From: Denitrobaculum sp965225735
GTDB lineage: Bacteria > Pseudomonadota > Alphaproteobacteria > Kiloniellales > Kiloniellaceae
Length of the DNA: 64,000 nt
NCBI GenBank assembly: GCA_965225735.1
Contig: CBDDBN010000027.1
Coordinates: 1-64,000, forward strand
Reading direction: 5' to 3'
The stretch's first letter is position 1. Every line of letters starts with the position of its first letter. Position numbers and translations under genes: made by a program. Of this stretch, positions 8,558-17,447 are shown piece after piece. The notes beneath the pieces are model-generated. The model saw only the letters and a program-made list of their open reading frames with translations, was not told the origin of the DNA and did not search any database.

Positions 8558-9943
8558 TTAGCGCTCGTCCTTGGCATAGGGGTTATCGCCTTTCTTAAAG
8601 TTCAGGCGGATCGGCGTGCCGTAGAGATCGAAATCATCCCGCAAGGCATTCTCGAGGTAGCGGCCGTAGGACGGCGGCAGATCGTCGGCCTTGGTGCAGG
8701 AAATCATAAAGGTCGGTGGCCGGGTTTTCGCCTGGGTCATGTATTTCAGGCGGATGCGACGGCCGCCGGGCGCGGGCGGCGGATGCGCGGAGGTCACGGC
8801 TTCGAGCCAGCGGTTTAAAGCCGAAGTCGAGACGCGTTTGTTCCAGACCTTGTAGGCATCGAAGACGCGCTTCAACAGGTTATCCAGGTTCTGACCGCGC
8901 AGCGCCGAAATGGTGACGACCGGCACACCGGTCAACTGCGGCAGGGAGCGCTCCAGGCGGTCGCGCAGTCCCTGAATAACCGCATCCCGGTCCCGGCAGG
9001 CATCCCATTTATTGACGGCGATCACCATCGCCCGCCCCTCTTCCTCAACCATGCGCGCGATGGTCAGGTCTTGCTTCTCAAGCGCCGCCTCGGCGTCCAG
9101 CACCAGGACCACCACTTGGGCGAACTTGATGGCGCGCAACGAGTCCGCAACCGACAGCTTCTCGACCTTCGACTGAACGCGGGGCCGGCGACGGATGCCC
9201 GCCGTATCGAACAGCTTGATCGGCCTGTCCTGAAAGTTCCACTCGACCGAAATGGAATCGCGGGTGATTCCCGCCTCCGGCCCCGTCAGCATCCGGTCTT
9301 CGCCGATCAGGCGGTTGATCAGCGTGGATTTACCGACATTGGGACGCCCAACGATCGCGAGCTGTAAGGGCCTGTTGTCGAGTTCCTCGTCTTCATCGGT
9401 GGCTTCGGATCCATCATCGATGCCTGCGGAAGCACGCTCCTCGGTCCAGCGTTTCATCTGCTCGTCGACCAGATCGTAGAGATCGGTCATGCCAAGCCCA
9501 TGTTCGGCCGAAAGAGGGACCGGATCCCCCAGCCCCAGGCGATAGGCATCCATCAGGCCGGAATCGCCCTGCTTTCCTTCACATTTGTTGGCCAAGAGAA
9601 AGACCGGGGTAGAGGCGCGCCGCAGCCACTGCGAAAAGTGTTCGTCGAGCGGGGTCACGCCGGCCCGGGCGTCAACGATCAGGAAGGCCAAGTCCGCATC
9701 TTCGACCGCCTGTTCCGTCTGCGCGCGCATACGGGCTTCCAGGCTGTTGTCGAAGGCCTCCTCCAGCCCAGCCGTATCGATGACGGTAAAGCTGATGTCG
9801 TAGAGCTTCGCCGTGCCCTCGCGGCGGTCGCGCGTCACGCCCGGCTGATCGTCGACCAGCGCTAGGCGCTTGCCGACCAGACGGTTGAACAGCGTCGATT
9901 TGCCGACGTTAGGCCGGCCGATGAGAGCTACCTTGAATTCCAT
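8558..9943 (-). CDS. der: Ribosome biogenesis GTPase Der (EngA)
   Basis: Double-GTPase needed for 50S subunit maturation. Two G domains are visible, each with its P-loop (first GRPNVGKST at about residues 9-17, second again GRPNVGKST near 202-210), DTAG and NKxD motifs (NKCE in the first, NKWD in the second). A KH-like C-terminal domain runs from about 365, with GRRIRLKYMTQ. The 461-residue length fits the family. bamB lies upstream on the same strand, an order widely conserved in proteobacteria. Confidence 0.97.
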   Translation of the reverse strand: MEFKVALIGRPNVGKSTLFNRLVGKRLALVDDQPGVTRDRREGTAKLYDISFTVIDTAGLEEAFDNSLEARMRAQTEQAVEDADLAFLIVDARAGVTPLDEHFSQWLRRASTPVFLLANKCEGKQGDSGLMDAYRLGLGDPVPLSAEHGLGMTDLYDLVDEQMKRWTEERASAGIDDGSEATDEDEELDNRPLQLAIVGRPNVGKSTLINRLIGEDRMLTGPEAGITRDSISVEWNFQDRPIKLFDTAGIRRRPRVQSKVEKLSVADSLRAIKFAQVVVLVLDAEAALEKQDLTIARMVEEEGRAMVIAVNKWDACRDRDAVIQGLRDRLERSLPQLTGVPVVTISALRGQNLDNLLKRVFDAYKVWNKRVSTSALNRWLEAVTSAHPPPAPGGRRIRLKYMTQAKTRPPTFMISCTKADDLPPSYGRYLENALRDDFDLYGTPIRLNFKKGDNPYAKDER

Positions 9944-9997
9944 CAGCTTACTTATATCCGCCCGGTCGATCTAACCCCGGGGCTATGCAAATGCAGG

Positions 9998-11329
9998 TTA
10001 GCGCAGAACCACAAGATCCGCGCTGTCTGTCACAAAAAACAGGGAGTTACCCGCGACGACCGGCGAGAGCGCCGCGCCGTCGGGCAGTTCGATAAAACCT
10101 AAGACCTCGCCAGTATAAGGAGAGATGGAGATCGCCTCTCCATGCGACCCGGCAACGATCAGCCGGTCGCTGGCCAGAACCGGACCGGACCACTGAATGA
10201 GGTCTTCCTGATCTTCCTCGTCCTCGAAACGCTGTAGCGGTCGGACCCAGCGCAGGCGTCCGTCCCGCCGTCGCAACGCCACGACCTGCGCATCGTTGGT
10301 CAGAACGAAGATATATTCGCCAGCCGTCCAGGGAGTCTGCACACCACCGAGATCGATGTCCCAAGCCCGCGCGCCGCGCTCGATATCCAGCGCGATCATA
10401 CGCCCTGAGTGACTGATCGCCAGTACCACGCCACGGTCGATCACAGGCTGGCCGCGGATATGGGCAAGATCGGCCAGAGGGTCGATACGGTTAACCGAGG
10501 ACAAGCTGTCGCTCCATAGCACCCGCCCGTCGGTGACCGAAAGGCCGATGATTTCCCCCGACGAAAAGGGCGCCACCACGGTATCGCCGGCCACAGCCGG
10601 GCTGGCGGCCCCCAGCAAGCCTGCGTCTTCCTGAATGCCGATATGGCTCCAGAGCCGCCGGCCATCCTCCGCCGCGAGCGTTAGGAGCTGGTTGTCCAGC
10701 GTGATGACGAAGACACGACCGCCGTTTACGGTTGGTGCGGCGCGCAGCGGTCCCGGCGTATCCTTTTCCCAGATGACGGCGCCCGAACGCGCGTCCAGCG
10801 CGAAGACCCGTGCAAAGCCGGTGGTGACAAAAATCCGCCCTTCCGCGTAGGCGATGCCCCCGCCGAAAAAGCCGTCGTCTTCATCCTCCGGCTCAAGGTC
10901 GACACGCCAATACTGCCGGCCGGTTACCGTGTCATAAGCCGAAACTTCGGTTGTCGCATCCATGGTAAAGACCACGTTTTCGACCACGATCGGCTGCGCA
11001 AGCAAGCGCTGCGAATCATCTGAGCCTTCGCCGATGTCGGTCCGCCAGGCTTCGCTCAAGCCATCGCCGATGGAGAGATGATACATGGCGTGCGGCGGGT
11101 TGCCGCCAGCGTGGGTCCAATACTGGTTCTCAAAGGGCTGCGGAAGAATAATCTGCTGATCGGCAATTTCGGGATCAGGCGTTAGGCCCTTGTCTAAAGC
11201 CAGAATGGCGATCCGATCACCGGGCAAAGGCGGCTCATCCGGTGAATCGAACCAGTCGGTGATTCCACAGCCGGAAAGGCCCAGGCCTAAACCGCAGAGG
11301 GTGGCCAATGTCACGAGGCGCTGGCGCAT
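9998..11329 (-). CDS. bamB: Outer membrane assembly lipoprotein BamB-like (PQQ-type beta-propeller)
   Basis: Lipoprotein expected in the periplasm, attached to the outer membrane, where BamB helps the BAM complex insert beta-barrels. A signal peptide with lipobox LSGC ends at Cys21. The rest is a beta-propeller of PQQ-like repeats, for example VSAYDTVTGRQYWRVDLE, VFALDARSGAVIWEKD and MIALDIERGARAWDID. The length is 443 residues. It is flanked by a TPR gene 4 bases upstream and der downstream, the usual yfgM-bamB-der order. The call is strong by both structure and context. Confidence 0.9.
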   Translation of the reverse strand: MRQRLVTLATLCGLGLGLSGCGITDWFDSPDEPPLPGDRIAILALDKGLTPDPEIADQQIILPQPFENQYWTHAGGNPPHAMYHLSIGDGLSEAWRTDIGEGSDDSQRLLAQPIVVENVVFTMDATTEVSAYDTVTGRQYWRVDLEPEDEDDGFFGGGIAYAEGRIFVTTGFARVFALDARSGAVIWEKDTPGPLRAAPTVNGGRVFVITLDNQLLTLAAEDGRRLWSHIGIQEDAGLLGAASPAVAGDTVVAPFSSGEIIGLSVTDGRVLWSDSLSSVNRIDPLADLAHIRGQPVIDRGVVLAISHSGRMIALDIERGARAWDIDLGGVQTPWTAGEYIFVLTNDAQVVALRRRDGRLRWVRPLQRFEDEEDQEDLIQWSGPVLASDRLIVAGSHGEAISISPYTGEVLGFIELPDGAALSPVVAGNSLFFVTDSADLVVLR

Positions 11330-11333
11330 AAAG

Positions 11334-11972
11334 CTATTCCTTCAGAGCCTCGATCATCTGTGTGGCGCGCGCGCGAATTCCAGCCGGCGCGGTCAGGTCG
11401 TCAGACAGGCTCGTAAAGAGATCCCGGGCAGTCTGTTTGTCGTTTTCTCTAAGCGCCAGAATGGCCAGCAGCTCGGTCGCGGTCGGCCGGAAGGCTTGAC
11501 CGGGCGCTGCGAGCGGCTCGAGCCGGGATTTCAGACTGTCGATGTCACCATCATCAACTTGATGCATGACGGACAACAGATCGGCCACGGCGCCGAAGGC
11601 GTCATCCTTACCCCGCGCGGCCGCGATCCGGTCCCAAACAGCAACGGCTTCGTCGGTCTTGTCAGACTCGGCCAACAGCCGGGCTTCTTCGAAGGAAGCC
11701 AAGACGCCATAGCTGTCGTCGCCCTCCGCAATAGCAGAAAGATCGGACAGGGCCTTAGCCGGATCAGACTGGCTCGCTGTCAGAGCGGCGGCAAAGGCAT
11801 CGGAACGTTCGCCACGCTGCTTCAGGTCGTACGCTGTCCAACCCTTATATCCTGCGGTCCCGGCAACCAATAGGAATGCCAAACCGCCGATGTAAATGCC
11901 GTAGCGCTTCCACCATTCCGTCGCCTTGTCTTTTTTAAGGTCGTCATCGACTTCTTGAAATATATCGGCCAC
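11334..11972 (-). CDS. TPR membrane protein, YfgM-like
   Basis: Single-pass inner-membrane protein with a periplasmic TPR-like domain. In E. coli the homologue YfgM sits at the SecYEG translocon with PpiD. A short cytoplasmic start (MADIFQEVDDDLKKDK) is followed by WWKRYGIYIGGLAFLLVAGTAGYKGW as membrane anchor (about residues 20-45). Helical repeats then fill the remaining 165 residues. The length of 212 residues and position just before bamB both match the family. It is probably the first gene of a tpr-bamB-der transcript. Confidence 0.85.
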   Translation of the reverse strand: MADIFQEVDDDLKKDKATEWWKRYGIYIGGLAFLLVAGTAGYKGWTAYDLKQRGERSDAFAAALTASQSDPAKALSDLSAIAEGDDSYGVLASFEEARLLAESDKTDEAVAVWDRIAAARGKDDAFGAVADLLSVMHQVDDGDIDSLKSRLEPLAAPGQAFRPTATELLAILALRENDKQTARDLFTSLSDDLTAPAGIRARATQMIEALKE

Positions 11973-12268
11973 GCGTTTTCCTCTTAACTACCTACTTTTG
12001 CGCAGAAATCTCTTATCCTTCGACCTGCGGCGCCAGAGCGGGCGGTAACATAGCCTGCCGGGGCCCGGTTGATAAAGAATTTCCCCCAATTCCAGCGTTT
12101 TCCCAGGCGTTTTTCGGCGCAGTTGTTCGGGCGCTGGCGCAATTTCAAAGGACATAGGGTTTTCGCGCCCAAAACACAAATCTTTCCAGCAGGATGCCTT
12201 GGGGAAAAAGTATGATCCTGGTCGGGGTCCAGTCCGGCGATGGACCCGAACCTACAACAGGCCAACGC
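11973..12268. other. Intergenic stretch without a convincing gene
   Basis: About 296 bases lie between the LysR stop and the start of the TPR gene, both read leftwards. A 93-codon minus-strand frame crosses it but has no recognisable domain and a composition rich in Arg, Cys and Pro. The stretch probably holds the promoter of the tpr-bamB-der transcript. I see no clear hairpin terminator or RNA gene. Confidence 0.5.
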
Positions 12269-13171
12269 TCAGTGAGGCTGGGCCAAGATCCAATCCCGCA
12301 CGGTCACAGCGTTCTCGGATAACTGCGTGCGGTCGGACCAGACCAAATGATACCCCAGCCCGGTCAGGCGCTCCCAGGAACCGACAGGTTTGAGCAAATT
12401 CTGCGCAATCAGGCTCTTTGTAACGTGCAGATAGCCCATAGCCACGCCCTCGCCTGCCATAGCCGCCTGGAGGACCAGAGCATAATCGTTAAGACGCAGG
12501 CCACCGCCCGTGTCACGATATTCGACCCCGAAGCCAGCGAACCAGTCTCGCCAGGAGGGCCGCTGTCGGTACGGCTCTTCGAGATGAATCAATGGCAAAA
12601 GGGTTATATCGTCTGGGGTTTGGGGCTCGCCGTGGGCTTCAATCCAACCTGGACTGGCCACAGCCAGCAGATGTTCATCGGCGATAAGACCTGAGGAATA
12701 ACCGTTCCAGGCCCCGGTCCCCCGTCGCACCCCCAGGGCGATACCCTCCTGAGCGAGATCCAGCTCTTTGTCGGTGGTTTGCAGGCGCAGGTCGATAGAA
12801 GGGTGCTGTTCATGAAAGGCCTGCAGCCGCGGCACCATCCAGAAATTCGCGAAAGCCGTCGAGACGGATAACGTCACATGATCCGATTCACTGAGGCGCT
12901 TCAAGTGGCTGACCGTGGCCAGAATCCGGTCGAAGCCCATGCTGACATCATGGGCAAGCAGTTCTCCCGCATCGGTCAGTGTGACAGAGCGATGCTGGCG
13001 CTGAAACAAAGGCACGCCGATTGCCGCCTCTAGACGGCGGATCGACCAGCTAACAGCCGGTTGGGAAACGTTCAGTTCAGCAGCTGCACGGGTAAAGGAC
13101 TCGTGACGCGCCGCCGCCTCGAAAGCGGCCAGGTGGTGCAGGGATTCAATGTGCTTCAGCAGATCTTTCAT
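12269..13171 (-). CDS. LysR-family transcriptional regulator (GcvA-like)
   Basis: DNA-binding regulator of 300 residues. The N-terminal winged helix-turn-helix spans residues 10-70 (AAFEAAARHESFTRAAAELN then VSQPAVSWSIRRLEAAIG), followed by a two-lobed effector domain. The FEAAARH start and effector-domain layout resemble the GcvA subgroup. It is divergent from the MttB-like gene, so that gene and the flavoprotein behind it are likely targets. The annotated ATG lies inside a perfect 17-base palindrome with no good ribosome-binding site, so the true start could be slightly further in. The ligand is unknown; a methylated amine is a guess from context. Confidence 0.9.
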   Translation of the reverse strand: MKDLLKHIESLHHLAAFEAAARHESFTRAAAELNVSQPAVSWSIRRLEAAIGVPLFQRQHRSVTLTDAGELLAHDVSMGFDRILATVSHLKRLSESDHVTLSVSTAFANFWMVPRLQAFHEQHPSIDLRLQTTDKELDLAQEGIALGVRRGTGAWNGYSSGLIADEHLLAVASPGWIEAHGEPQTPDDITLLPLIHLEEPYRQRPSWRDWFAGFGVEYRDTGGGLRLNDYALVLQAAMAGEGVAMGYLHVTKSLIAQNLLKPVGSWERLTGLGYHLVWSDRTQLSENAVTVRDWILAQPH

Positions 13172-13185
13172 AAATTGAATTTATG
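13169..13185. promoter_or_regulatory. Perfect dyad, candidate LysR operator
   Basis: CATAAATTGAATTTATG is a 17-base palindrome (8-1-8). It contains TAAATTGAATTTA, an exact T-N11-A LysR-type core. It overlaps the LysR start codon and lies about 75 bases before the TTG start of the divergent methyltransferase gene. The position and symmetry suit autoregulation plus control of the MttB/flavoprotein pair. Binding is inferred. Confidence 0.6.
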
Positions 13186-13258
13186 CAAAGCCAAAGATTT
13201 TTCAAGCATCACGGCCCAATCACCACAGCTTACACTGATGGCAAAAAGGGAGGCTGTC

Positions 13259-14782
13259 TTGAGCGAAAGAACGGCGCGCCGGCGCGGTAACCGGCCCGCA
13301 CGGCGCACGGAACGCGCCGCACCTGCGGCACCGGCCTATGTGACGCGCGAAATTCCCTTCTACGCCATGTTGGAGGAAGAAGGACTGGCGCGCCTGGAGG
13401 ATCAGGCCGACTGGATTATCCAGGAGATCGGACTGGAATTCCGGGAAGATCCCATTGCGCTGGAGATCTGGCGCAAGACCGGCGCGGAGGTCAAAGAGAC
13501 CCGCGTACGCGCCGATAGAGGCTTCATCCGAGATCTTTGCAAGACCGCGCCCGCTGAATTCACCCAGCATGCCCGCAACCCGGCCCGGTCGGTCAAGATC
13601 GGCGGCAAAAGTCAGGTTTTCGCTCCCGTTTACGGCCCACCCTTCGTGCGCGATCTGGAGGGCGGACGCCGTTATGGCGCCATCGCCGATTTCGAGCGGC
13701 TGGTGAAGCTGACCTACATGTTGCCGAGCCTGCACCATGGCGGCTTCGTTACCTGCGAACCCTGCGACGTGCCGGTCTCCAAACGCCACTTCGACATGCT
13801 CTATGCCCATATGAAGTGGTCCGACAAACCGCATCTGGGAGCGATCACCGAGATGTCGCGCGCCGAGGACAGCGTGGCCATGGCCCGCATCCTTCACGGC
13901 GATATCGACGACAAGTGCGTCATCATGGGCAACGTCAACACCAACTCTCCCCTGCTGGTCGACAAGGTGGTGACGGAAGCGATCCGAACCTACTCCGCCG
14001 CCGGTCAGGGTATGATCGTTGCGCCCTTCATTCTCGGAGGTGCGATGGGACCGGTGACGACGGCGGCTTCCCTGGCCCAGGCCTTCGCGGAAGGCATGAT
14101 GTGCTGTGCCTTCAGCCAACTGGTCAAACCGGGCAGTCCCTTCATTCTGGGCAACTTCCTTTCTTCCATGTCTTTGAAATCCGGCGCGCCGACCTTCGGC
14201 ATGCCCGAACCGGTGATGTCAAACCTGATCATCGGCCAGCTTGCGCGCCGGCTTGGCGTTCCTCTGCGCTGCGGCGGCTCTTTGACAGCCTCTAAGATCC
14301 CGGACGCGCAAGCGGCGGCGGAGAGCGCGGACTCCATGCTCTCCACGGCCCTGGGTGGCGCCAACTTCGTGCTGCATGCAGCGGGCTGGCTGGAAGGTGG
14401 GCTTGCCACCGGCTATGAGAAGCTCATCCTGGATGCCGACCGCCTGGGCGCCTATCAGGTCATGCTCTCCGGCATGCCGATGGACGACAACGCCTTGGGC
14501 CGCAACGCTTACGAAGACGTCGAGCCAGCAGGGCATTTCCTCGGTTCGGCCCATACCATGGCCAACTACGAGACCGCCTACTACGACGCGACCATGTCCA
14601 ATTCAGACAGCTGCGAGCAGTGGGAAGAGGACGGCAGCAAGGACAGTTACCGTCGCGCCTACGAGCGCTGGAACCAGATGCTGAAGGACTATGAGGCGCC
14701 GTCCCTCGACGAAGCCATCGACGAAGAACTCCAGGCCTATGTGGCGCGGCGCAAATCGGAACTGCCGGACGCCTGGTACTAA
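13259..14782 (+). CDS. MttB-superfamily methyltransferase (non-pyrrolysine)
   Basis: Member of the trimethylamine methyltransferase (MttB) superfamily, about 507 residues. Archaeal MttB uses an in-frame TAG-encoded pyrrolysine; this gene has no internal TAG, so it belongs to the non-pyrrolysine branch, whose studied members demethylate quaternary amines such as glycine betaine. The frame is open to 13061 and contains an ATG at 13238, but TTG at 13259 sits 5 bases after AAAGGGAGG and is the better start, giving MSERTARRRGNRP. The basic N-terminus precedes the alpha/beta barrel. No corrinoid-protein gene is nearby; instead a DMGDH-like flavoprotein follows after 62 bases. The substrate is inferred only as a methylated amine or betaine. 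Confidence 0.85.
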   Translation: MSERTARRRGNRPARRTERAAPAAPAYVTREIPFYAMLEEEGLARLEDQADWIIQEIGLEFREDPIALEIWRKTGAEVKETRVRADRGFIRDLCKTAPAEFTQHARNPARSVKIGGKSQVFAPVYGPPFVRDLEGGRRYGAIADFERLVKLTYMLPSLHHGGFVTCEPCDVPVSKRHFDMLYAHMKWSDKPHLGAITEMSRAEDSVAMARILHGDIDDKCVIMGNVNTNSPLLVDKVVTEAIRTYSAAGQGMIVAPFILGGAMGPVTTAASLAQAFAEGMMCCAFSQLVKPGSPFILGNFLSSMSLKSGAPTFGMPEPVMSNLIIGQLARRLGVPLRCGGSLTASKIPDAQAAAESADSMLSTALGGANFVLHAAGWLEGGLATGYEKLILDADRLGAYQVMLSGMPMDDNALGRNAYEDVEPAGHFLGSAHTMANYETAYYDATMSNSDSCEQWEEDGSKDSYRRAYERWNQMLKDYEAPSLDEAIDEELQAYVARRKSELPDAWY

Positions 14783-14844
14783 CCCTCAAATTCAGCAGCA
14801 ATGGGGCACAGCAATCCCCCTCTGCGACGTGACAGGAGTGATTC

Positions 14845-17310
14845 ATGCCTGAGATTCAAAAAGAGGCGACCCTCGGCGCCAAGCCCCTGCCCTCCCACGC
14901 CAAGGTTGTGATTATCGGCGGCGGTGTCGTCGGCTGTTCCATCCTCTTTCATCTAGCCAAGTTCGGGTGGAAAGACGTGGTCTTACTGGAACGCAACGAG
15001 TTGACCTCCGGCTCCTCCTGGCACGCCGCCGGACAGATCCATACCATCTCCTCAGACCCAAACATTTCCCGTCTGCAGGGCTATACCATCAATCTCTACA
15101 AGGAGATTGAGGAGACCTCGGGCCACTCGGTCGGTTTGCATTCGACCGGCGGCTTCTATCTCGCCTCCACCAAAGAGTGGTACGACTATCTGAAGCGCGA
15201 GCGCTCCAAGGCGCGCTACATGGGCCTGGACCAGGAATTCATCTCGCCCGAGGAGGTCGCCAGGCGCCACCCGCTGATCGATCCCAAGCACTACTACGCC
15301 GCGCTCTGGGACAGCCTGGACGGCGATGTCGATCCCTCCGGCGCGACCTATGCCTTCGCCAAGTCAGCCCGGGTCCACGGAGCTCAGTACTTTACCCACA
15401 CCCCGGTGGTCGAAACCAATCAGCGTCCCGACGGCTCCTGGGACGTGGTCACACCAAGAGGCACGATCCACGCCGAGGTGATCGTTAACTGCGGCGGTCT
15501 CTGGGCTCGTGAGGTCGGGCGTATGGCGGGGCTCGAACTGCCCGTCCAGCCCATGGAACACCACTATCTGATCACAGAAAACATCCCGTCCATCGCCGAG
15601 CGCGACGAGCGCCTGCCAGCCGGTATTGACTACGAGGCCAACATCTACTTCCGGCAAGAAGTCAAAGGCATGCTGCTGGGCACCTACGAGCCCAAGTCGA
15701 CCCCCTGGCGAATCGAAGGCACGCCGATGGATTTCGGACATGAGCTGCTAAACCCGGACATTGACCGCATTGCCGACCGGCTTGAGATGTCCTTCGAACG
15801 CATTCCGGCCATCGGGGAAGCGGGCATCAAGGACATCATCAACGGCCCCTTCACCTTCGGGCCGGACGGCAACCCCATGATCGGGCCGGTCCCCGGCATG
15901 AAAAACTACTGGTGCGCGGTCGGCGTCATGGCTGGCTTCTGCCAGGGCGGCGGGGTCGGGTTGACCATGGCCGAATGGATGATCGATGGCGAGCCCTCGA
16001 TCGACGTTTGGGCCATGGATGTTGCGCGCTTCGGCGAGTTCGCCTCACCGGATTGGGGCACTGTGAAGTCGTCGGAGAACTACGAACGCCGCTTCGTTAT
16101 GACCTTCCCAAACGAGACCCTGCCAAAAGGCCGGCGTCAGAAAACCACAGCCCTTTACGACCGGCTGCTCGCCAAAGGCGCAGTCATGGATCAGGGCTTC
16201 GGTCTAGAGCATGCTCTCTGGTTCGCGGACGGTCCCATGGATGCGCACGAGGCCCCCTCCTTCCGCCGGTCCCGTGCGCACGAGTATGTGGCGCGTGAAA
16301 TCAAGGCCGTGCGTGAAGCGGTCGGCTGCATTGAAATCGCCAACTTCGCCAAGCATGAATTCACCGGTCCGGGCGCTCGGGCTTTCCTGGATAAGGTGCT
16401 GGCCGGGCGCGTGCCGAAAGCAGGCCGCATCACCCTGACCCCCATGCTCACTGAAAAGGGTAAGCTTTACGGCGACCTCACCGTTGCCTGCCTGAGCGAA
16501 GACCACTTCATGCTGTTCGGTTCCGGCGCTATGCAGGAGGCCCACCGGCGCTGGTTCGAACAACGCCTGGGAACGGGCGTCACCTATCGCAACCGCTCCG
16601 ACGAACTGCACGGCATCGCCATCTCGGGCCCCAACTCCCGCGACCTGCTGGCCCGGATCGTGCGCGAGGACGTCTCCACGGAGTCTTTCCGCTTCCGCGA
16701 TATCCGCCGGACTTACGTCGGTGGGGTGCCCGCCATCGTTTCGCGCATCAGCTTCTCGGGTGAGCTGGGGTATGAAATCTACGTCGCGCCCCAGTATCAG
16801 ATCGCTCTGGCCGAAGCGATCGAAGAGGCCGGAGCCGACCTCGGTCTGCGCTGGTATGGCGCCAGGGCCCTGATGGCCATGCGTCTCGAAAAGGCCTGGG
16901 GCGTCTGGACCCTGGACTTCCGCCCAGACTTTACCGCCGCCGAGAGCGGGCTGGACGCCTTCATCGACTGGTCCAAAGACTTCATCGGCCGCGAAGCCGC
17001 CGAAGCCGAAAAAGCCGATGGTCCCACACGGAAGCTCGTCACTCTGACCATCGACGCGCCAGAAATCGACGGCGAAGGCATCGATGTCTCCAACGACGAA
17101 GCGATCCTGAAGGACGGCGAGGCCATCGGCTATGTCTCTTCCGGCGGCTACGCCCATCATGTGCAGAAGTCGATGGCCATGGGCTATGTGCCCGCGGCCC
17201 TCGCCCGCGGCGGCGAACAGGTCTCTGTGGAGATCCTCGGTGAGCTCTTCCCCGCGGAGGTCCAGGCCGCGCCCGTCTACGACCCTAACGGCGGGCGCAT
17301 GCGGGCCTAG
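14845..17310 (+). CDS. Dimethylglycine-dehydrogenase-like flavoprotein with glycine-cleavage-T domain
   Basis: Two-part enzyme of 821 residues. The N-terminal DAO-type half has the FAD dinucleotide loop VVIIGGGVVGCSILFHLAK (about residues 20-38). It also has TSGSSWHAAG, whose histidine matches the residue carrying covalent FAD in dimethylglycine and sarcosine dehydrogenases. The C-terminal half from about residue 430 is a GcvT-like tetrahydrofolate-binding aminomethyltransferase module (ISGPNSRDLLARI, ISFSGELGYEIY). Such enzymes oxidise N-methyl groups and pass the one-carbon unit to folate. It follows the MttB-like gene in the same direction with its own site (ACAGGAG before ATG). The exact substrate is unproven. 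Confidence 0.88.
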   Translation: MPEIQKEATLGAKPLPSHAKVVIIGGGVVGCSILFHLAKFGWKDVVLLERNELTSGSSWHAAGQIHTISSDPNISRLQGYTINLYKEIEETSGHSVGLHSTGGFYLASTKEWYDYLKRERSKARYMGLDQEFISPEEVARRHPLIDPKHYYAALWDSLDGDVDPSGATYAFAKSARVHGAQYFTHTPVVETNQRPDGSWDVVTPRGTIHAEVIVNCGGLWAREVGRMAGLELPVQPMEHHYLITENIPSIAERDERLPAGIDYEANIYFRQEVKGMLLGTYEPKSTPWRIEGTPMDFGHELLNPDIDRIADRLEMSFERIPAIGEAGIKDIINGPFTFGPDGNPMIGPVPGMKNYWCAVGVMAGFCQGGGVGLTMAEWMIDGEPSIDVWAMDVARFGEFASPDWGTVKSSENYERRFVMTFPNETLPKGRRQKTTALYDRLLAKGAVMDQGFGLEHALWFADGPMDAHEAPSFRRSRAHEYVAREIKAVREAVGCIEIANFAKHEFTGPGARAFLDKVLAGRVPKAGRITLTPMLTEKGKLYGDLTVACLSEDHFMLFGSGAMQEAHRRWFEQRLGTGVTYRNRSDELHGIAISGPNSRDLLARIVREDVSTESFRFRDIRRTYVGGVPAIVSRISFSGELGYEIYVAPQYQIALAEAIEEAGADLGLRWYGARALMAMRLEKAWGVWTLDFRPDFTAAESGLDAFIDWSKDFIGREAAEAEKADGPTRKLVTLTIDAPEIDGEGIDVSNDEAILKDGEAIGYVSSGGYAHHVQKSMAMGYVPAALARGGEQVSVEILGELFPAEVQAAPVYDPNGGRMRA

Positions 17311-17340
17311 CGCCAATCCTAAAGCTTTCTTAACCGGCGG

Positions 17341-17377
17341 GCGGCAGACTGTGACGCGTGGAATTGCGGTCTGCCGC
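17341..17377. repeat. 9-base perfect inverted repeat
   Basis: GCGGCAGAC at 17341-17349 and GTCTGCCGC at 17369-17377 are exact reverse complements, separated by 19 bases. It lies 30 bases after the flavoprotein stop and 70 before the lipoprotein gene. There is no T-run behind it, so it is not a standard terminator. It may be an RNA stem protecting the upstream message, or a protein site. Confidence 0.5.
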
Positions 17378-17447
17378 TGGCAGGATGTCCGGCCAGACTC
17401 CATGACGGCAACCGGAAGATATTTGGCCAAGAAGGTATTTTGGATCA

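Noticed and set aside
8542..8558. Short dyad ACTCC/GGAGT between the SDR and der genes
   Set aside because: Only a 5-base stem and no T-run, too weak for a terminator.
11984..12265. 93-codon frame in the gap before the TPR gene
   Set aside because: No ribosome-binding site or domain; composition looks random.
13061..13258. Longer 5' end for the MttB-like gene
   Set aside because: It would run across the LysR gene and promoter; AAAGGGAGG before TTG 13259 gives a better start.
13259..14782. Pyrrolysine-coding MttB
   Set aside because: No in-frame TAG exists within the gene, so pyrrolysine is not used.
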